NCBI GenBank assembly: GCA_023334545.1
Contig: JAADVB010000064.1
Location: 1 to 64,000 of the forward strand
DNA length: 64,000 nt
Source: Salisapilia sapeloensis
Taxonomy: Eukaryota; Oomycota; Peronosporomycetes; Peronosporales; Salisapiliaceae
Reading direction: 5' to 3'
Part shown: one piece after another, positions 53,999 through 64,000 of the stretch
Layout of the letters: every line of letters begins with the position of its first letter
Position numbering within the stretch: the stretch's first letter is position 1
The notes under the pieces: model-generated
The model's database searches: none
The model's input: the letters and a program-made list of their open reading frames with translations, nothing else
What the model was told of the DNA's origin: nothing
Program-made: the position numbers and the translations under genes

Positions 53999-56900
53999 TT
54001 AAAAGATATCTTTGAAGACTTCGTTCGCTACCTGCTCCCAAGTTTCCATCTGGTGCACTTGAGGATAGTAGTGGCACATGGATTGAACTGCTCGGCTCGG
54101 ATGCAGCAGCAAAACTCGAAGCAGTCGTTGTCTTTGCTCACCCGGTGATCTGGCTATATCCAGTTTCAAGTATTCTTGCCAGTAGGTCGATGACATCACC
54201 TTCTTCCACAGCTCTGCGTCACCATGCTACAAGAGAGATAGTAAGTACACCCTATTTCTTCATGATACAGTATGAAACTTACCAGAGCAGAGAAAAACAC
54301 CGGAATGAGATCAAAGATCGGATCCCCGCTCTTGCTGTCTGCCAAGTCGATGATTTTACAAGGTGTCCACTGCACGTCTTCCACGATAAATTCTTCTTCT
54401 TCTGTATTCGTTTCGTCATCCGAGTCGGAATCATCCTCGGATTCAGACTCCAATGGCTCACCTGACAACCTCCCAAGTACGTTCTCATCGGTCAAATCAC
54501 CATGCAAAAAGGTTGGTTTCTTTTGCTGATAAAAGGTCGGCAACAAGTGCTGGATGACGTCATCCTCTGTCGGATTCGGCAAAAATTGTTCCAAGTTACC
54601 AAGCAAAGCGCCTGGCAGTACGTTCATGTTCATGTGAAAGGCAAGACTACGTCGCAACTGACGCACGAAGTAGTCGACGTACCACTCCCATTCTGCTTTC
54701 GAGTGTCCATACAAACCTTCGCCAGTCACACGAATAGATGCTAGCGATGGGAAAACGGATTGCCCATAGAAATTGGCCAATTGATGCCAGCTAGAAGCGC
54801 CCATGCCTTTCTTCCTGTTTAGAAGATGACGCAATCCGACGTCCTCTTTGTCAAAGTCCAGGACAAGGTACGGCCACCGCCATCCCAATTCGTTGGACGA
54901 CGGATAGACTGTCGTATATGGATCCAAGACACCTATGCCGAGACATTTCGGAAACATTGGAGATTGACAAGTCGCTTCATAACCACCCACCTCCGTTCGA
55001 TACGGTTCTTCCATTGCCGTTCGAAGTGCAACTTGATGCTTTAGATCTTGAACTTCGATCGTCGACCGTTTCTGTTTCTTGCTTTTGCGTTTCGTGGCGT
55101 CATCCAAGGAAGGAAACAAATACTCTTGGAGGTCAAATTCCCCATAGCCAGTATTGTACATACTGTAGAATTTAACCAAGAACTTATCGTCCACGACGTA
55201 AACAGGATTTGCTCGAGACGTCATGGACTTGACTCGACTACTTTTTACTTTGTTGCCGCCTAGATGATGCTTTTTGCTGATCCGACGAAGCGCATCGATC
55301 CAGTAGTCGGCAATATGGAACGTGTCCGTGTACATAGACTCTTGCATGAACCCTTCGTGAAGAGGCGTCTGGACACAGTCCATTACCTGCAAGATATCTT
55401 TCCGATGCCGCATCTTTCTACAAAAGTGACGAAGAAACTCCAGCTCCTGATGACGTACCATATCTTCGCCAAATCGCCATAGATTCGTATGATCCACAAA
55501 GTTCTGTGTAACTGCTACAGTTTCGTCTAGATTGAGCACCATGTGCCACCACCCGCTAGGCACGTAGATCGTTTCCCCCGGACCCTGGATAACTTCATAC
55601 GGCTTATCAGAGGGCTGAAGGGTCGGATAGATCTCAAGGTACCAGAGCAATGACGTCATGTCCAGAGCGGAATAATCTTCAGAGTTACCCTTTACATACT
55701 GCTTGTTTCCTGGTGGAGGATGGTCTGGCGGATACAAGGCCCATCGCTTGTGACCGCTGATGAGCGAGTTCCACGCGGATGTACCTGATGGATCTGTATG
55801 CCACGGAGCACCAGAGCGCTGTGGGCCGATGACCACCCAACGAAAATCTGGTCGGCTCGGTTTCTTCACGTCCGACGCTTCAGTTTCTATAGAGTCATCG
55901 ATCGTAGAAAGAAAATCTTCGGGAAATATTTGAAGTGAGTTGACGTTGTACTCGCTTAACATTTCCGGAAACTTTTCTCCAAAGCGAGGGTCGAAGATGT
56001 ACAGCGGTGTCTCATCGTTTTGAGCTCGAGCGTAGTGAAAGTAATTGCTAAAATGCATATGTGTGGACTTTTCTGCATTCCGAAAATCAAGGTTATGCGT
56101 CAGTCGGAGCATCTTGTCAGAATGGGCGCGGGTAGCCAGATTTGCCAACGTCCACTGTATGATATAGAGTAAGCTTAAAACGCTATCTATACGTGCAAAA
56201 ACAAACGTACGTTTTGCATCGCTGGCCATTGATCAATGGCGTTCTGGAGAATAAAGGGAACCCGCGCATATCGCCTATTAGCCAGCATGAGATGTGTTTG
56301 AGTCAGGTCGCTACACCATGCTTACGAGTAAAAAGCAGTTGCATCGAAATTCTGTACGTCGATGCGGGCAAGTCGCTTATCACCGATCTGAGTAAAGTCT
56401 GCCAAGTCCATGTGACAACGTATCCAACGGCGGTATAAGAAATCTGATGCGAAGGAACGCATGGGTTTCACGGTTGTCAGCCTCCCATAGTCCACGTGCA
56501 AAGGTAGCTCGCCGGTAGGAAAAAATGTCGCAGCTCTCCAGGAGCCACGAAAAGTAAAGTTGCCGTTATGTAACCTCAGGCAATGCGCCATCCAAAGTGG
56601 CTCTTCCCTCGAGAAGACATAGAGCACTGGGTTCATGTCAGTTTGGGGGCAATATAAAGCCAGAATCATGCTTGCTACCTGAATTGACTTGAGACACTGT
56701 TAGCAAGTCACGTTCGTCCAGAAAGAGTGTCCAATAAGCAATGAGTTCGTCTTGCAGGCGTGCAAAGGCGCTCCCTTGCAACGATGGCTGCATCCTGGAT
56801 CTAAATTTGTTTATGTTGTTTTCGTACTTTAATGAAATGGCATCTGGAGGTAGACGTAGACTGGCAAATGACGAATTGGGGTACATTAGTTTGCAAAGGT

Positions 56901-57054
56901 CCATGCTGATTCGATTTCGCAGGTATCCGCCTGCTTTGCAAATTCGGCCTATCAGGGAAAGCCGCTCGTCATCGATGATGGGCATGTTTACCCAATCAGA
57001 ACGCGTGCACGTCACTTGAGTTTTGTATGGGGGTGGTAGAGACCGTCGTTTCAT
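53999..57054 (-). CDS. F-box-like / JmjC / aminoglycoside-phosphotransferase-like fusion protein
   Basis: 946 aa from five exons: 56679-57054, 56326-56626, 56211-56274, 54283-56154 and 53999-54226. Introns are 51-56 nt and all phases close. The N-terminal part (about 100-150: LLTVSQVNSVLYVFSREEPLWMAH) looks like an F-box-type helix bundle. The JmjC domain is of JMJD6 type: WVVIGPQRSGAPWHTDPSGTSAWN gives the HxD Fe site (about 366), and YVPSGWWH gives the second His (about 452). The C-terminal domain has HGDLTDEN (about 796) and IIDLADSKSGDPIFDL, the HxDxxxxN and metal-binding D motifs of the APH/choline-kinase-like fold. It should be a 2-oxoglutarate/Fe(II) hydroxylase or demethylase joined to a small-molecule kinase-like domain. 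Substrates unknown. Confidence 0.85.
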
Positions 57055-57144
57055 GGCATTTGGAAATTGTCTCCAACGAAAGTACCTAGAGGCGCAGGTA
57101 CGAACATACAAACAAATCGCTGCTCCGATTAAAATAGAGTGTCC
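57055..57144. promoter_or_regulatory. 90-bp bidirectional promoter region
   Basis: Only 90 bases separate the start codon of the JmjC fusion gene (minus, 57054) from that of the bZIP gene (plus, 57145). The two genes must share or overlap their promoter and 5' leaders. No clear Inr match was found in the gap. Confidence 0.5.
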
Positions 57145-58323
57145 ATGATCGATTCTCGGATGCAAATATCTGCAATTTGCGGGTCAGCGGAAGACCACTC
57201 GCCTTCAATGAGCTCATCATACTCTACCTTCACGCTGGCACCCGCGGCATCGACACCGACATCGATCCCCCGACAGACGACGAGCGATCCTTCCAATACA
57301 GAAACTAGGTCACAACCATCACTCCCGAGCATCCGAGAGCTCCCCGCGTGGAACGTGCCTCCATCGTCGCTCGACCCGCGTCTCCCGCCCGCACCCACGC
57401 TATCCGTACCAGGCCGAGCCCAACCCTTGCAGCAATTTTCTCCACCGAAATTTTCCATTCGCCATATTGTGAATGACGCGCAGGAGGTTGCTCCAACTGG
57501 TGCAACATCTTCTTCACTGGCTTTACCGCCGTCCGGGGACTCTAGGTCCGCGAAGAATGAGAGCAAGGCCGCCAAGTCCAAGCGCAAGAACCGCAAGATG
57601 TCCAACAGTGAGCGTGGGAAACTATATCGTTCCCGTCGAAAAAGCTATGTTCAGACGCTGGAGCAGCAGGTGGAGCGACTTCGCGATGAAGTCGCTGGCC
57701 TGCAACTTCAACGCACGCAGTCCACCTCTTCTCAAGTGCCGCGAGACGTTGACGTCTTCTCCTCGGCACTTGCAAAGACAGTCCACGAGTACTTTAAAGT
57801 GTTCGAGCACGGTGTCACAGTATTCCGTAACAATGCCTCGATCCATCATTTTGACGTCGTCACCAGCAACAGACAAGCTTCTTTCCTGCAGACACTCGTG
57901 TCTCCAGACTTGTTTCACAATAGCAGCATCGGCATCCAGAACCTCCTTCTCCAGTGGGAACGCTACTGCATGTTCCACCGGAACCTCGTGTACAAAATGA
58001 ACAATTTGCGTATTATCCCAGGGAGCCCAGAGCCTGCTGTCGTTGCACGCGCCGGGCTCATGGTTGAGTACACCATTGATACCATCCGTAACCTGTTTCC
58101 GCATGTGATGGAGGATCCGGAGCTGACGCAAGATCTCGTCGGCTTGCAGGTGGAGTACGAAGTGGACAATTGGTTCTTCTTTGGGGAAGACGGCCGAATC
58201 GTTCGTTTCATCACGGATGTCGGCTTATCGAACGGTCTAGTACGAGCTTTGGGGAGCATCCAAAAAGCGCTGCATGTGGTCGATGGGGCTAAGTACGCGA
58301 GCGATGGCACTATCCAAGTTTAA
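57145..58323 (+). CDS. bZIP transcription factor with C-terminal NTF2-like domain
   Basis: 392 aa, single exon, ATG at 57145 (MIDSRMQIS). The first 140 residues are Pro/Ser-rich and disordered. The basic region is at about 145-172 (SKRKNRKMSNSERGKLYRSRRK), with N-x7-R spacing NSERGKLYR, followed by a zipper (LEQQVERLRDEVAGLQ). Residues about 210-385 resemble the C-terminal domain of the bZIP at 15045: QWERYCMFHRN, NLFPHVMEDPELTQDLVGLQVEY, and FFFGEDGRIVRF. I infer an NTF2-like fold. A nuclear DNA-binding regulator with a possible ligand- or partner-binding domain. Confidence 0.8.
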   Translation: MIDSRMQISAICGSAEDHSPSMSSSYSTFTLAPAASTPTSIPRQTTSDPSNTETRSQPSLPSIRELPAWNVPPSSLDPRLPPAPTLSVPGRAQPLQQFSPPKFSIRHIVNDAQEVAPTGATSSSLALPPSGDSRSAKNESKAAKSKRKNRKMSNSERGKLYRSRRKSYVQTLEQQVERLRDEVAGLQLQRTQSTSSQVPRDVDVFSSALAKTVHEYFKVFEHGVTVFRNNASIHHFDVVTSNRQASFLQTLVSPDLFHNSSIGIQNLLLQWERYCMFHRNLVYKMNNLRIIPGSPEPAVVARAGLMVEYTIDTIRNLFPHVMEDPELTQDLVGLQVEYEVDNWFFFGEDGRIVRFITDVGLSNGLVRALGSIQKALHVVDGAKYASDGTIQV

Positions 58324-59266
58324 CTTGTTTCGAAAGAGACATACCCTTGTCCATGTACAAAAGAAATACACCAAATATACTTTTTTCGTCAGTGTTAGCT
58401 TCCGGCATCATCCTTGTCTGACGCATATCCGGGGTATAAAGCCGTTGTCCATAAATGATACGAAGGCAAGCATATTTTCCTTTTGTTAATGGCTTGTATG
58501 CCCGCTAGATATGGAAAAATCTTGTTCGCGGTCTATAGCTACAAGTTGAGTACAGATCTATAGCACCGTCATGAACTCTGTTGTTAGGTGTGGAGGATCT
58601 TCATGGCGATCCGTGGCTACTGCATTTAGATAGTGCCTTGAAAGTAACTTCAAGAGCGATAGTCTTTGTCCAGCATTTGAGCTGATTTATATTCGATGGG
58701 ACAAGTGGTAGAGTAAAATCTTGGAAGAAATATTAAAAAGGAGAGGAAAGACAAATGCGGATGCTATGTCATGTATGTAATTAATACTCACCAGACCTGC
58801 TTGAAAAGAAGCAATAGAGATAAAGTTTTAAACGCATCATCTCTACCGAGACCATTTACGTAAAAATAGCTTGTGGTTGGTTGCTCGTGTCAACAAAAGA
58901 AATTTTTCGATCGCGTATAAAAAGCTGTAGCGGCGGAAACGCGAATGAAATCGGGGGCAGAGATCATGAAAATGTTGCTCGAAGCAGAAGACAACAAGTC
59001 GATAGGACCAAACGCCGCGATCCGTATGCATCAGCCAATGTAATGATCACCTGTATTTTGAAGCAACTTCTATAAACATCAATGAACTCGGCTTGATTTG
59101 GTCCGTAAAACCGTATTGCATCCGTCCGAAAAATGTGATGCTATTAAATATGAGAGGCATAGTCGGGTCGAATAAAAGGATGTGCCGGACAGTTCCCGGT
59201 ATCTCGCTGTAAACTGGCTTGTAGGCTTCATTCCTGTCATCATCGGAAGACCGTCACAAGATCGCA
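58324..59266. other. Intergenic, no gene seen
   Basis: About 940 bp, AT-rich, with no supported gene. Confidence 0.4.
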
Positions 59267-60594
59267 ATGAGCACGACATCGACAGCCGCAGAAGAAGAAA
59301 AGAAAGAGGCACAGAAGCTCAAGCGTAATGAACGTGACCGCCGACTTAGCCAGCTCAAACGCGTACGTTTCTACTAGCTCCAATACCTAGTCGTGCACCA
59401 TTGCATTGACCCTTGAATATGGGTCTTTCTTCATGAACAGCAATGGCTTCTAATAATGCATGTACCCAAGTTACTCAGTAACAAATGTAGGACAAGATGA
59501 AACAGATGAGGCAACAAGTCAAGGCCTTGGAGCAGCAGAAAGCCAAACTTTTAAGTGATGCCTCGTCCGTTAACAACCAGACAGACGAAGACAGCGCGTC
59601 CGGTTCACCAGTCGCACACAATCTTTCTACCCAAACGTTGCTTTTCGATGAAGATTTACAAGAACGGAAACGTCAGTTTGTAGCGTTGACGGATGAATTG
59701 GAATCCTTGCGAAAGGAAAACGCAGATCTAACGCATCAATTGCGTCAGGTCGACCGTTTCTATGGCTCTATCCAAGCATTCTTGTTCGAATTCAACCCGG
59801 AATTGGCACAGACACAACCTGAAGATGAGGATGATGACATTTATGCACCACAGCTCACGACAGCTGAGAAACGTCAGCAAGTGTATGCCAACTTCACTCC
59901 GCTCGATCCAGAGCAAATCACTGTGTTCGCGAACCAAGCCATCCACTCCGTCATCAATGCCCGTTTACGCCATGAAAGAAACTACGAGTGCGACAGCAGT
60001 TACCAACAGGTACATGTTTTTGGATTCAACGTGTCCAAGCGTCGAGATGGCGCAGCCTTCACTTTTAGTATCAAGAAGCACCTGCCAATGGCGCCGTATG
60101 AATCGACTGCTTTTTGTATGTGGCAGGTGCTCATGAACCACTCGCTCATGACACGACTGCTACCGCCGCTACTTTCTTGCGAGTTCCGCGTATTGCAGCA
60201 ACTTGGGGACAACCTCTGGATTATCGATCGTCGAACTGTGGACAAGCAGCGGCAGAGACTCGGAGATACCAAGTACGCGATCCGAACAATCTACCTCTTA
60301 TCCAGGGTCGAATTCGAAAGCTCAGATAAAGTTCTTTTCATCATGAAAACGCTCGACTTTCTCAACGGTGGGAATGTCACGCTAGAGCCGGAAGAGCTGT
60401 GGGCACATAACTTTTACTGGTATTGGGTGGAACGTAGCGACGACCCTCGTGGCGGGTCCAACGTTGAGTTTGGGGGAAGCGTTCGATATGTTGCCGATCG
60501 AGAGGACATTGCCATCAGTTGGATGGCAGAGCTGGTATGCATTGCCGTTCGGTGGGAATCAACGTTTGTGTCCCCCATTCTCCTACAACAGTAA
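59267..60594 (+). CDS. bZIP-like protein with START-like C-terminal domain
   Basis: 399 aa from exons 59267-59362 and 59491-60594, with a 128-nt intron (GTACGT ... ATGTAG, phase 0). Exon 1 gives an acidic start and the basic region KLKRNERDRRLSQLKR; exon 2 continues DKMKQMRQQVKALEQQKAKL, forming the zipper. A second coiled coil (about 80-120) precedes a domain of about 220 residues. That domain has alternating strands and ends EELWAHNFYWYW...GGSVRYVADREDIAISWMAELVC, as in oomycete START-like regions. It probably combines DNA binding with lipid or ligand sensing. The intron inside the basic/zipper junction parallels the bZIP genes at 15 and 32 kb. Confidence 0.7.
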
Positions 60595-60708
60595 GACAGC
60601 CTCTCCCTTTTCTTTCCTAGTGTCAAAAGCTCAATAAAAAACGCTTTTTTCTATGTCGAATGTATGAAAAAGGATGAAAGACTTGATTTGTGTTCGTAGA
60701 TCTATCCA

Positions 60709-61161
60709 TTAATAGACTTTCTGGACTGCTTTCGCCTGGTCCACGAGCTCCTGCACGAGCTCCGATGCACTGTCATTCTCTTTCGAGGCTTTGCTGTTGG
60801 TCGTAATGAGTAAGCAGCTCGTCGGTCGCTTCGACAATGCGCTCGCACCCAGGTCTGCTTTGGACGGTGTGAAGACGTACGGGATGTTGTTGTCTTCGCA
60901 AAGCACAGGCAGGTGAGCGATAACGTCAATAGGACTAATGTCTCCAGCGATGATGCACACGCCCTTCTCTTTCTTCCGAATGGCCTTGACGACCTCTTTC
61001 ACGCCTCGTCGAATCACCTTTTTGTTGGCCTTGGACGTCTTCTTCACATTCTTGTACACACGCTTGGTAAGCTTCTTGCTCGCAAGAGGCTGGGAGATGG
61101 TCGAGACGTGCTTAATACGCTCTTCGTATTCTACAGAGGACGATTTCTTGCTCTCAGACAT
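60709..61161 (-). CDS. NHP2: H/ACA ribonucleoprotein subunit NHP2 (L7Ae family)
   Basis: 150 aa, single exon, ATG at 61159-61161 (MSESKKSSSVEYEER). Core component of box H/ACA snoRNPs that guide rRNA and snRNA pseudouridylation, in the nucleolus. The L7Ae fold is plain: VIRRGVKEVVKAIRKKEKG, then CIIAGDISPIDVIAHLPVLC, then PYVFTPSKADLGASALSKRPT, which follows NHP2 orthologues nearly position by position. Length equals the family norm (about 150). Convergent with the bZIP/START gene, 114 bp tail to tail. Confidence 0.95.
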   Translation of the reverse strand: MSESKKSSSVEYEERIKHVSTISQPLASKKLTKRVYKNVKKTSKANKKVIRRGVKEVVKAIRKKEKGVCIIAGDISPIDVIAHLPVLCEDNNIPYVFTPSKADLGASALSKRPTSCLLITTNSKASKENDSASELVQELVDQAKAVQKVY

Positions 61162-61781
61162 GCTGGATGAACTTGTGCTTTTTACTTGTCCAAACTTATT
61201 GTCTATGAATGGAGCAGACGGAGGCTTCGAACGCATACAAAAACTAAATCAATCGTTGTACCGATAATGTACCCTTGAAGGGTCTATGAACTTTAGTCGA
61301 GTCTTTCGAACCCGCCCACATGTAGAAACATTTTCAACTAGGAAACTCATGCTGCGTTTTGTACTCGCTCGTGTCTTTCGACTATGCGATAGAAATTCTT
61401 TTGTCTTAGTCGACCATAGAGGTAGCTTTATGCAATGAGGCACCCTGTTACCATGAACTGAAAAATTAGAAGACGAATACTAAACCGATGCATTACCCTA
61501 CGGAATGTTTGGTTAGACCAAGGCCGTCGAGCAAGTAGCATGGAGAAAGTAGCACTAGAGACGTGTACTTGTGTCATTCGAGCCTTACCTACTAGTCAAT
61601 ATACCTAATACGGATTTCATATCTCTCTACACAAGTATTAAATTGATTCCGTTTTCAACAACTACAAAGATAAATAAGTCATTTCTTCACAGAATTTCAA
61701 AACGCTTGCATTGTTTTCATATCCTCTTCATAAGACTCTCCCAAGCAGCCTAAGAGAACAACTAGCCAAAAGCCTTCAACC
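61162..61781. other. Intergenic, no gene seen
   Basis: About 620 bp between NHP2 and the trypsin gene 3' end. No supported gene. Confidence 0.4.
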
Positions 61782-62564
61782 TTAGTTGATGATTCCGTCG
61801 ATCCAGCTACGGACGTAAGAGATACGAGAGTAGACACCCGGGTATCCGGCCCTGCCGCATCCAGTTCCCCACGAGACAACACCGATCTGGACGTCGTCGC
61901 TGTTGACGAGGGGTCCGCCAGAGTCACCCTGGCAAGAGTCCTCACCACGGACGCCACCAGCGCAGACCATCGTATCGTCAATGCGAAGTCGGCGAGAGCA
62001 TTCCGAGTTGCTCAAAACCTCCACATCAACACCGAGTAGAACGCTCGATTGGCTGCCACCCTCAGAAGTGTCACCCCAGCCCATGACCGTAGCATCCTCA
62101 CCAGGACGAATATCGCGGTCGTTTGCAGCGGCAAGCTTTACCGGCTGGATGGTGCTAGAGCCATCCAACTCCAGAAGCATAAAGTCATACGAGTTGCCGC
62201 TGGAGCTGTAGTACGGGTGGATGTTCTTGCGCCTCACACGGAAGCGTTGGCCACCGGAGCCATCAAGGTAGTGGGAGCCCACCGTCACGTAGTTCGAGTA
62301 GGAAGCACAGTGAGCAGCACTAAGCACATAATTGGGAGCAACGAGCGATCCGCCGCACACATAGCTACCACCGTTGGTGTAACTGACGCCAGTGACGAAC
62401 TTGTTCGTTCCCCTTGGAATCTCCGAGCCGCCAAGGATCAGAGGGTTGAAGAGGGGCGCCTCAGGGTCCAAAGCCATGTACTCGGTGTAGTTGAGCGGCT
62501 GGTCGGCGGCCATGGCGGTGCCGGCAACAAGAGCAGAGAGGAGTAGAGAGGATGCGCTGACCAT
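61782..62564 (-). CDS. Secreted trypsin-like serine protease (S1 family)
   Basis: 260 aa, single exon. The ATG at 62562-62564 begins a signal peptide (MVSASSLLLSALVAGTAMA). A short propeptide precedes LILGGSEIPRGTN, the activation-site region (ILGG instead of IVGG). The catalytic triad is complete: His in SAAHC (about 84), Asp in YDFMLLEL (about 125), Ser in GDSGGP (about 216). Cysteines pair as in trypsin, and the specificity-pocket region SCQGDSGGP has the S1-pocket Asp position occupied by E-D preceding it. Extracellular endopeptidase. Its intact state contrasts with the broken homologue at 8.5-9.4 kb. Upstream in-frame residues lack an ATG. Confidence 0.94.
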   Translation of the reverse strand: MVSASSLLLSALVAGTAMAADQPLNYTEYMALDPEAPLFNPLILGGSEIPRGTNKFVTGVSYTNGGSYVCGGSLVAPNYVLSAAHCASYSNYVTVGSHYLDGSGGQRFRVRRKNIHPYYSSSGNSYDFMLLELDGSSTIQPVKLAAANDRDIRPGEDATVMGWGDTSEGGSQSSVLLGVDVEVLSNSECSRRLRIDDTMVCAGGVRGEDSCQGDSGGPLVNSDDVQIGVVSWGTGCGRAGYPGVYSRISYVRSWIDGIIN

Positions 62565-62598
62565 TGTTGCTGGAACTAGGTGACTTGGGTGGTTGGAT

Positions 62599-62616
62599 GC
62601 AAGTTGCAAAGTGAGA
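62599..62616 (-). promoter_or_regulatory. Inr-like start element of the trypsin gene
   Basis: On the minus strand TCTCACTTTGCAACTTGC lies about 35-52 bases before the trypsin ATG. The TCACTTTGCA core matches the oomycete initiator in its TCAYTYYNCA form. Confidence 0.45.
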
Positions 62617-64000
62617 GATAGATCGAGGGGTTTTGGATGAGACCTGTGTCGGGAAACCAGTCCCACGCACTTGAATCGAAAGTTATTCTTCTGATAAAAG
62701 TGATGGATCCAGTGATTTGCATTATATCTAATTGACTATCACATCAACATATAGAGCGACTTAAATGAAAGTGCACGTTGGAAACTTGATGCTTCAAGGT
62801 TACATTTGAAGTTTAGTTGAAAGTTCGGTTATCAGATCGAAGTAAATGATAGAAGCTTGCGGCAGCCACAGCATGCGGATCCAGCTACTGGGTCCCCAAG
62901 AATTAATCAAATATAATTATTAAAAAAAAGGAGGCAGCCATCATCATTTTTTCGAGGCTCTGCGAATGACAGGGAGATTCATTTGTGTCAACTAGGTGTC
63001 GATCGCATGTAAGGACGAGTGTATTGAAGCTAGTTTGCAAAGATGTAGGCTGAGCATCAGACACAAGTCCAGAATGGCCATGGGGGATGTCAGGTGTGAA
63101 TCAGACTTAGGTTGCTGTTCAATAATTTTCGTCAAGTTAAGCTCTATCATGATATCGCGGCAGGCTCGTACACAGATCGGCTTTTGCGAGATCGGCAGCG
63201 TATTCTTGATCTGATCAGCATCTCGTAGAAGATAGGAGGTTTTTGACACATCGATTAGTCTCGTCCAACACCTGGTAGGATGCGCATGCTGATCTTGAAG
63301 TCGCCCGCAGGTGTTTGCATCTATGTCCTGACACAGTCTCCAAAGCCATCGTAGACGACAGGCCTTCGGAAGAGAAATTGGAAGATTATCTAGTATACGT
63401 GGATGTTATTGAGGAGAGGAAGCATCTCTTATTCGTATACAAGTATGATATTTTCTTCATGTTTGGAAACGCGCTATGTGCAGCAAACGCTATTCATTAT
63501 GTCGCATAGCTGCTGCTCGGGTTGGTTGCAAATAAAGCATCTCATGGTAAGCACAGCGTATGTTTGCCAAACTGCACCTGCCTCAACCTGTGTTGTGCGA
63601 AATCGAGTTTAAATTCTTGCTAACGTCAATCGTGATGCCTCATCTGCATAAGTATCTTCGAAGCGATTTCCATACGGAGCATGGGCAACCTTCTGAGTAC
63701 ACCTTTTTTCGCATTCAACTCTGTCGACGAATGCATCCTCAATATTCGCTTTCATCTACACTTCTCCCACGACCACACAGGGGCACAGTACTATTTATAG
63801 GTACTATTGAAACCGCGCTAGCATCTAAAGAGCCAAAGATCTCGACCTCACGTACCTGCCGACTAACTTACGAACCCCTACAGTATCACTAATACCTTAT
63901 GGTAATCAGAAACGATCCACAGGTTTCCATCGTATATTTGCATCCTTCCGATTTCCTTCGTCTCATGCTTCGTGCTCATACAATAGCCAATCCAACGTAG
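62617..64000. other. Right edge, no gene seen
   Basis: About 1.4 kb without a supported gene. A 110-codon ATG frame (63560-63892) has no signal peptide, domain or recognisable motif and is not annotated. Confidence 0.4.

Noticed and set aside
63560..63892. 110-codon plus-strand ATG frame
   Set aside because: No recognisable domain; composition not gene-like.

Overview
The window looks like oomycete (Peronosporomycetes, stramenopile) nuclear DNA. Genes are protein-coding on both strands, with many very short GT-AG introns (41-148 nt). The gene families are typical of that group: an elicitin-like protein, an NLP, a candidate LPMO-like secreted protein, S1 protease homologues, START plus FYVE-related proteins, bZIP factors with extra C-terminal domains, and an LRR multi-pass membrane protein. 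Some genes carry oomycete-type Inr/FPR start elements. No genus or species is assigned. Exon models were built by hand from frame and splice-signal continuity and were checked only for phase.

Layout. 1-1867: 5' end of a minus-strand Ty3/gypsy retrotransposon (LTR, gag, protease; cut by the window edge) with a textbook -1 frameshift signal between gag and pol. 2.2-7 kb: elicitin-like gene, mitochondrial carrier, an IQ/zinc-knuckle/coiled-coil gene, glycerol kinase. 8.5-9.4 kb: decayed S1 protease pseudogene. 9.87-10.32 kb: a 449-bp element with long terminal inverted repeats. 11-12.1 kb: palmitoyl-protein thioesterase-like gene. 13-21.6 kb: START/FYVE-related gene, bZIP with a C-terminal NTF2-like domain, two single-exon genes with an unusual C3H finger, and a GOST-type seven-transmembrane protein. 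23.7-29.2 kb: ten-exon SCOT (ketone-body CoA transferase), EF-hand cation exchanger, adenine phosphoribosyltransferase. 30-38 kb: LPMO-like candidate, small bZIP gene, a 93-aa two-exon gene, a gene-poor stretch of about 3 kb, and an NLP. 38.5-45.2 kb: LRR membrane protein, dynactin-p22-like gene, K+-dependent Na+/Ca2+ exchanger. 46.5-52.1 kb: two tandem START/FYVE-related paralogues. 54-60.6 kb: F-box-like/JmjC/aminoglycoside-phosphotransferase-like fusion, divergent from a bZIP/NTF2-like gene, then a bZIP/START-like gene. 60.7-62.6 kb: NHP2 and an intact secreted trypsin.

Functionally the window mixes housekeeping metabolism (glycerol kinase, SCOT, APRT, NHP2), calcium handling (two different exchangers), secreted host- or substrate-directed proteins (elicitin-like, NLP, LPMO-like, trypsin), and lineage-specific regulatory proteins (four bZIPs, three START/FYVE-related proteins, two C3H proteins). 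There is no operon-like logic. The strongest less-familiar items are the gag-pol frameshift element, the F-box/JmjC/APH-like protein, and the paired C3H-finger family.
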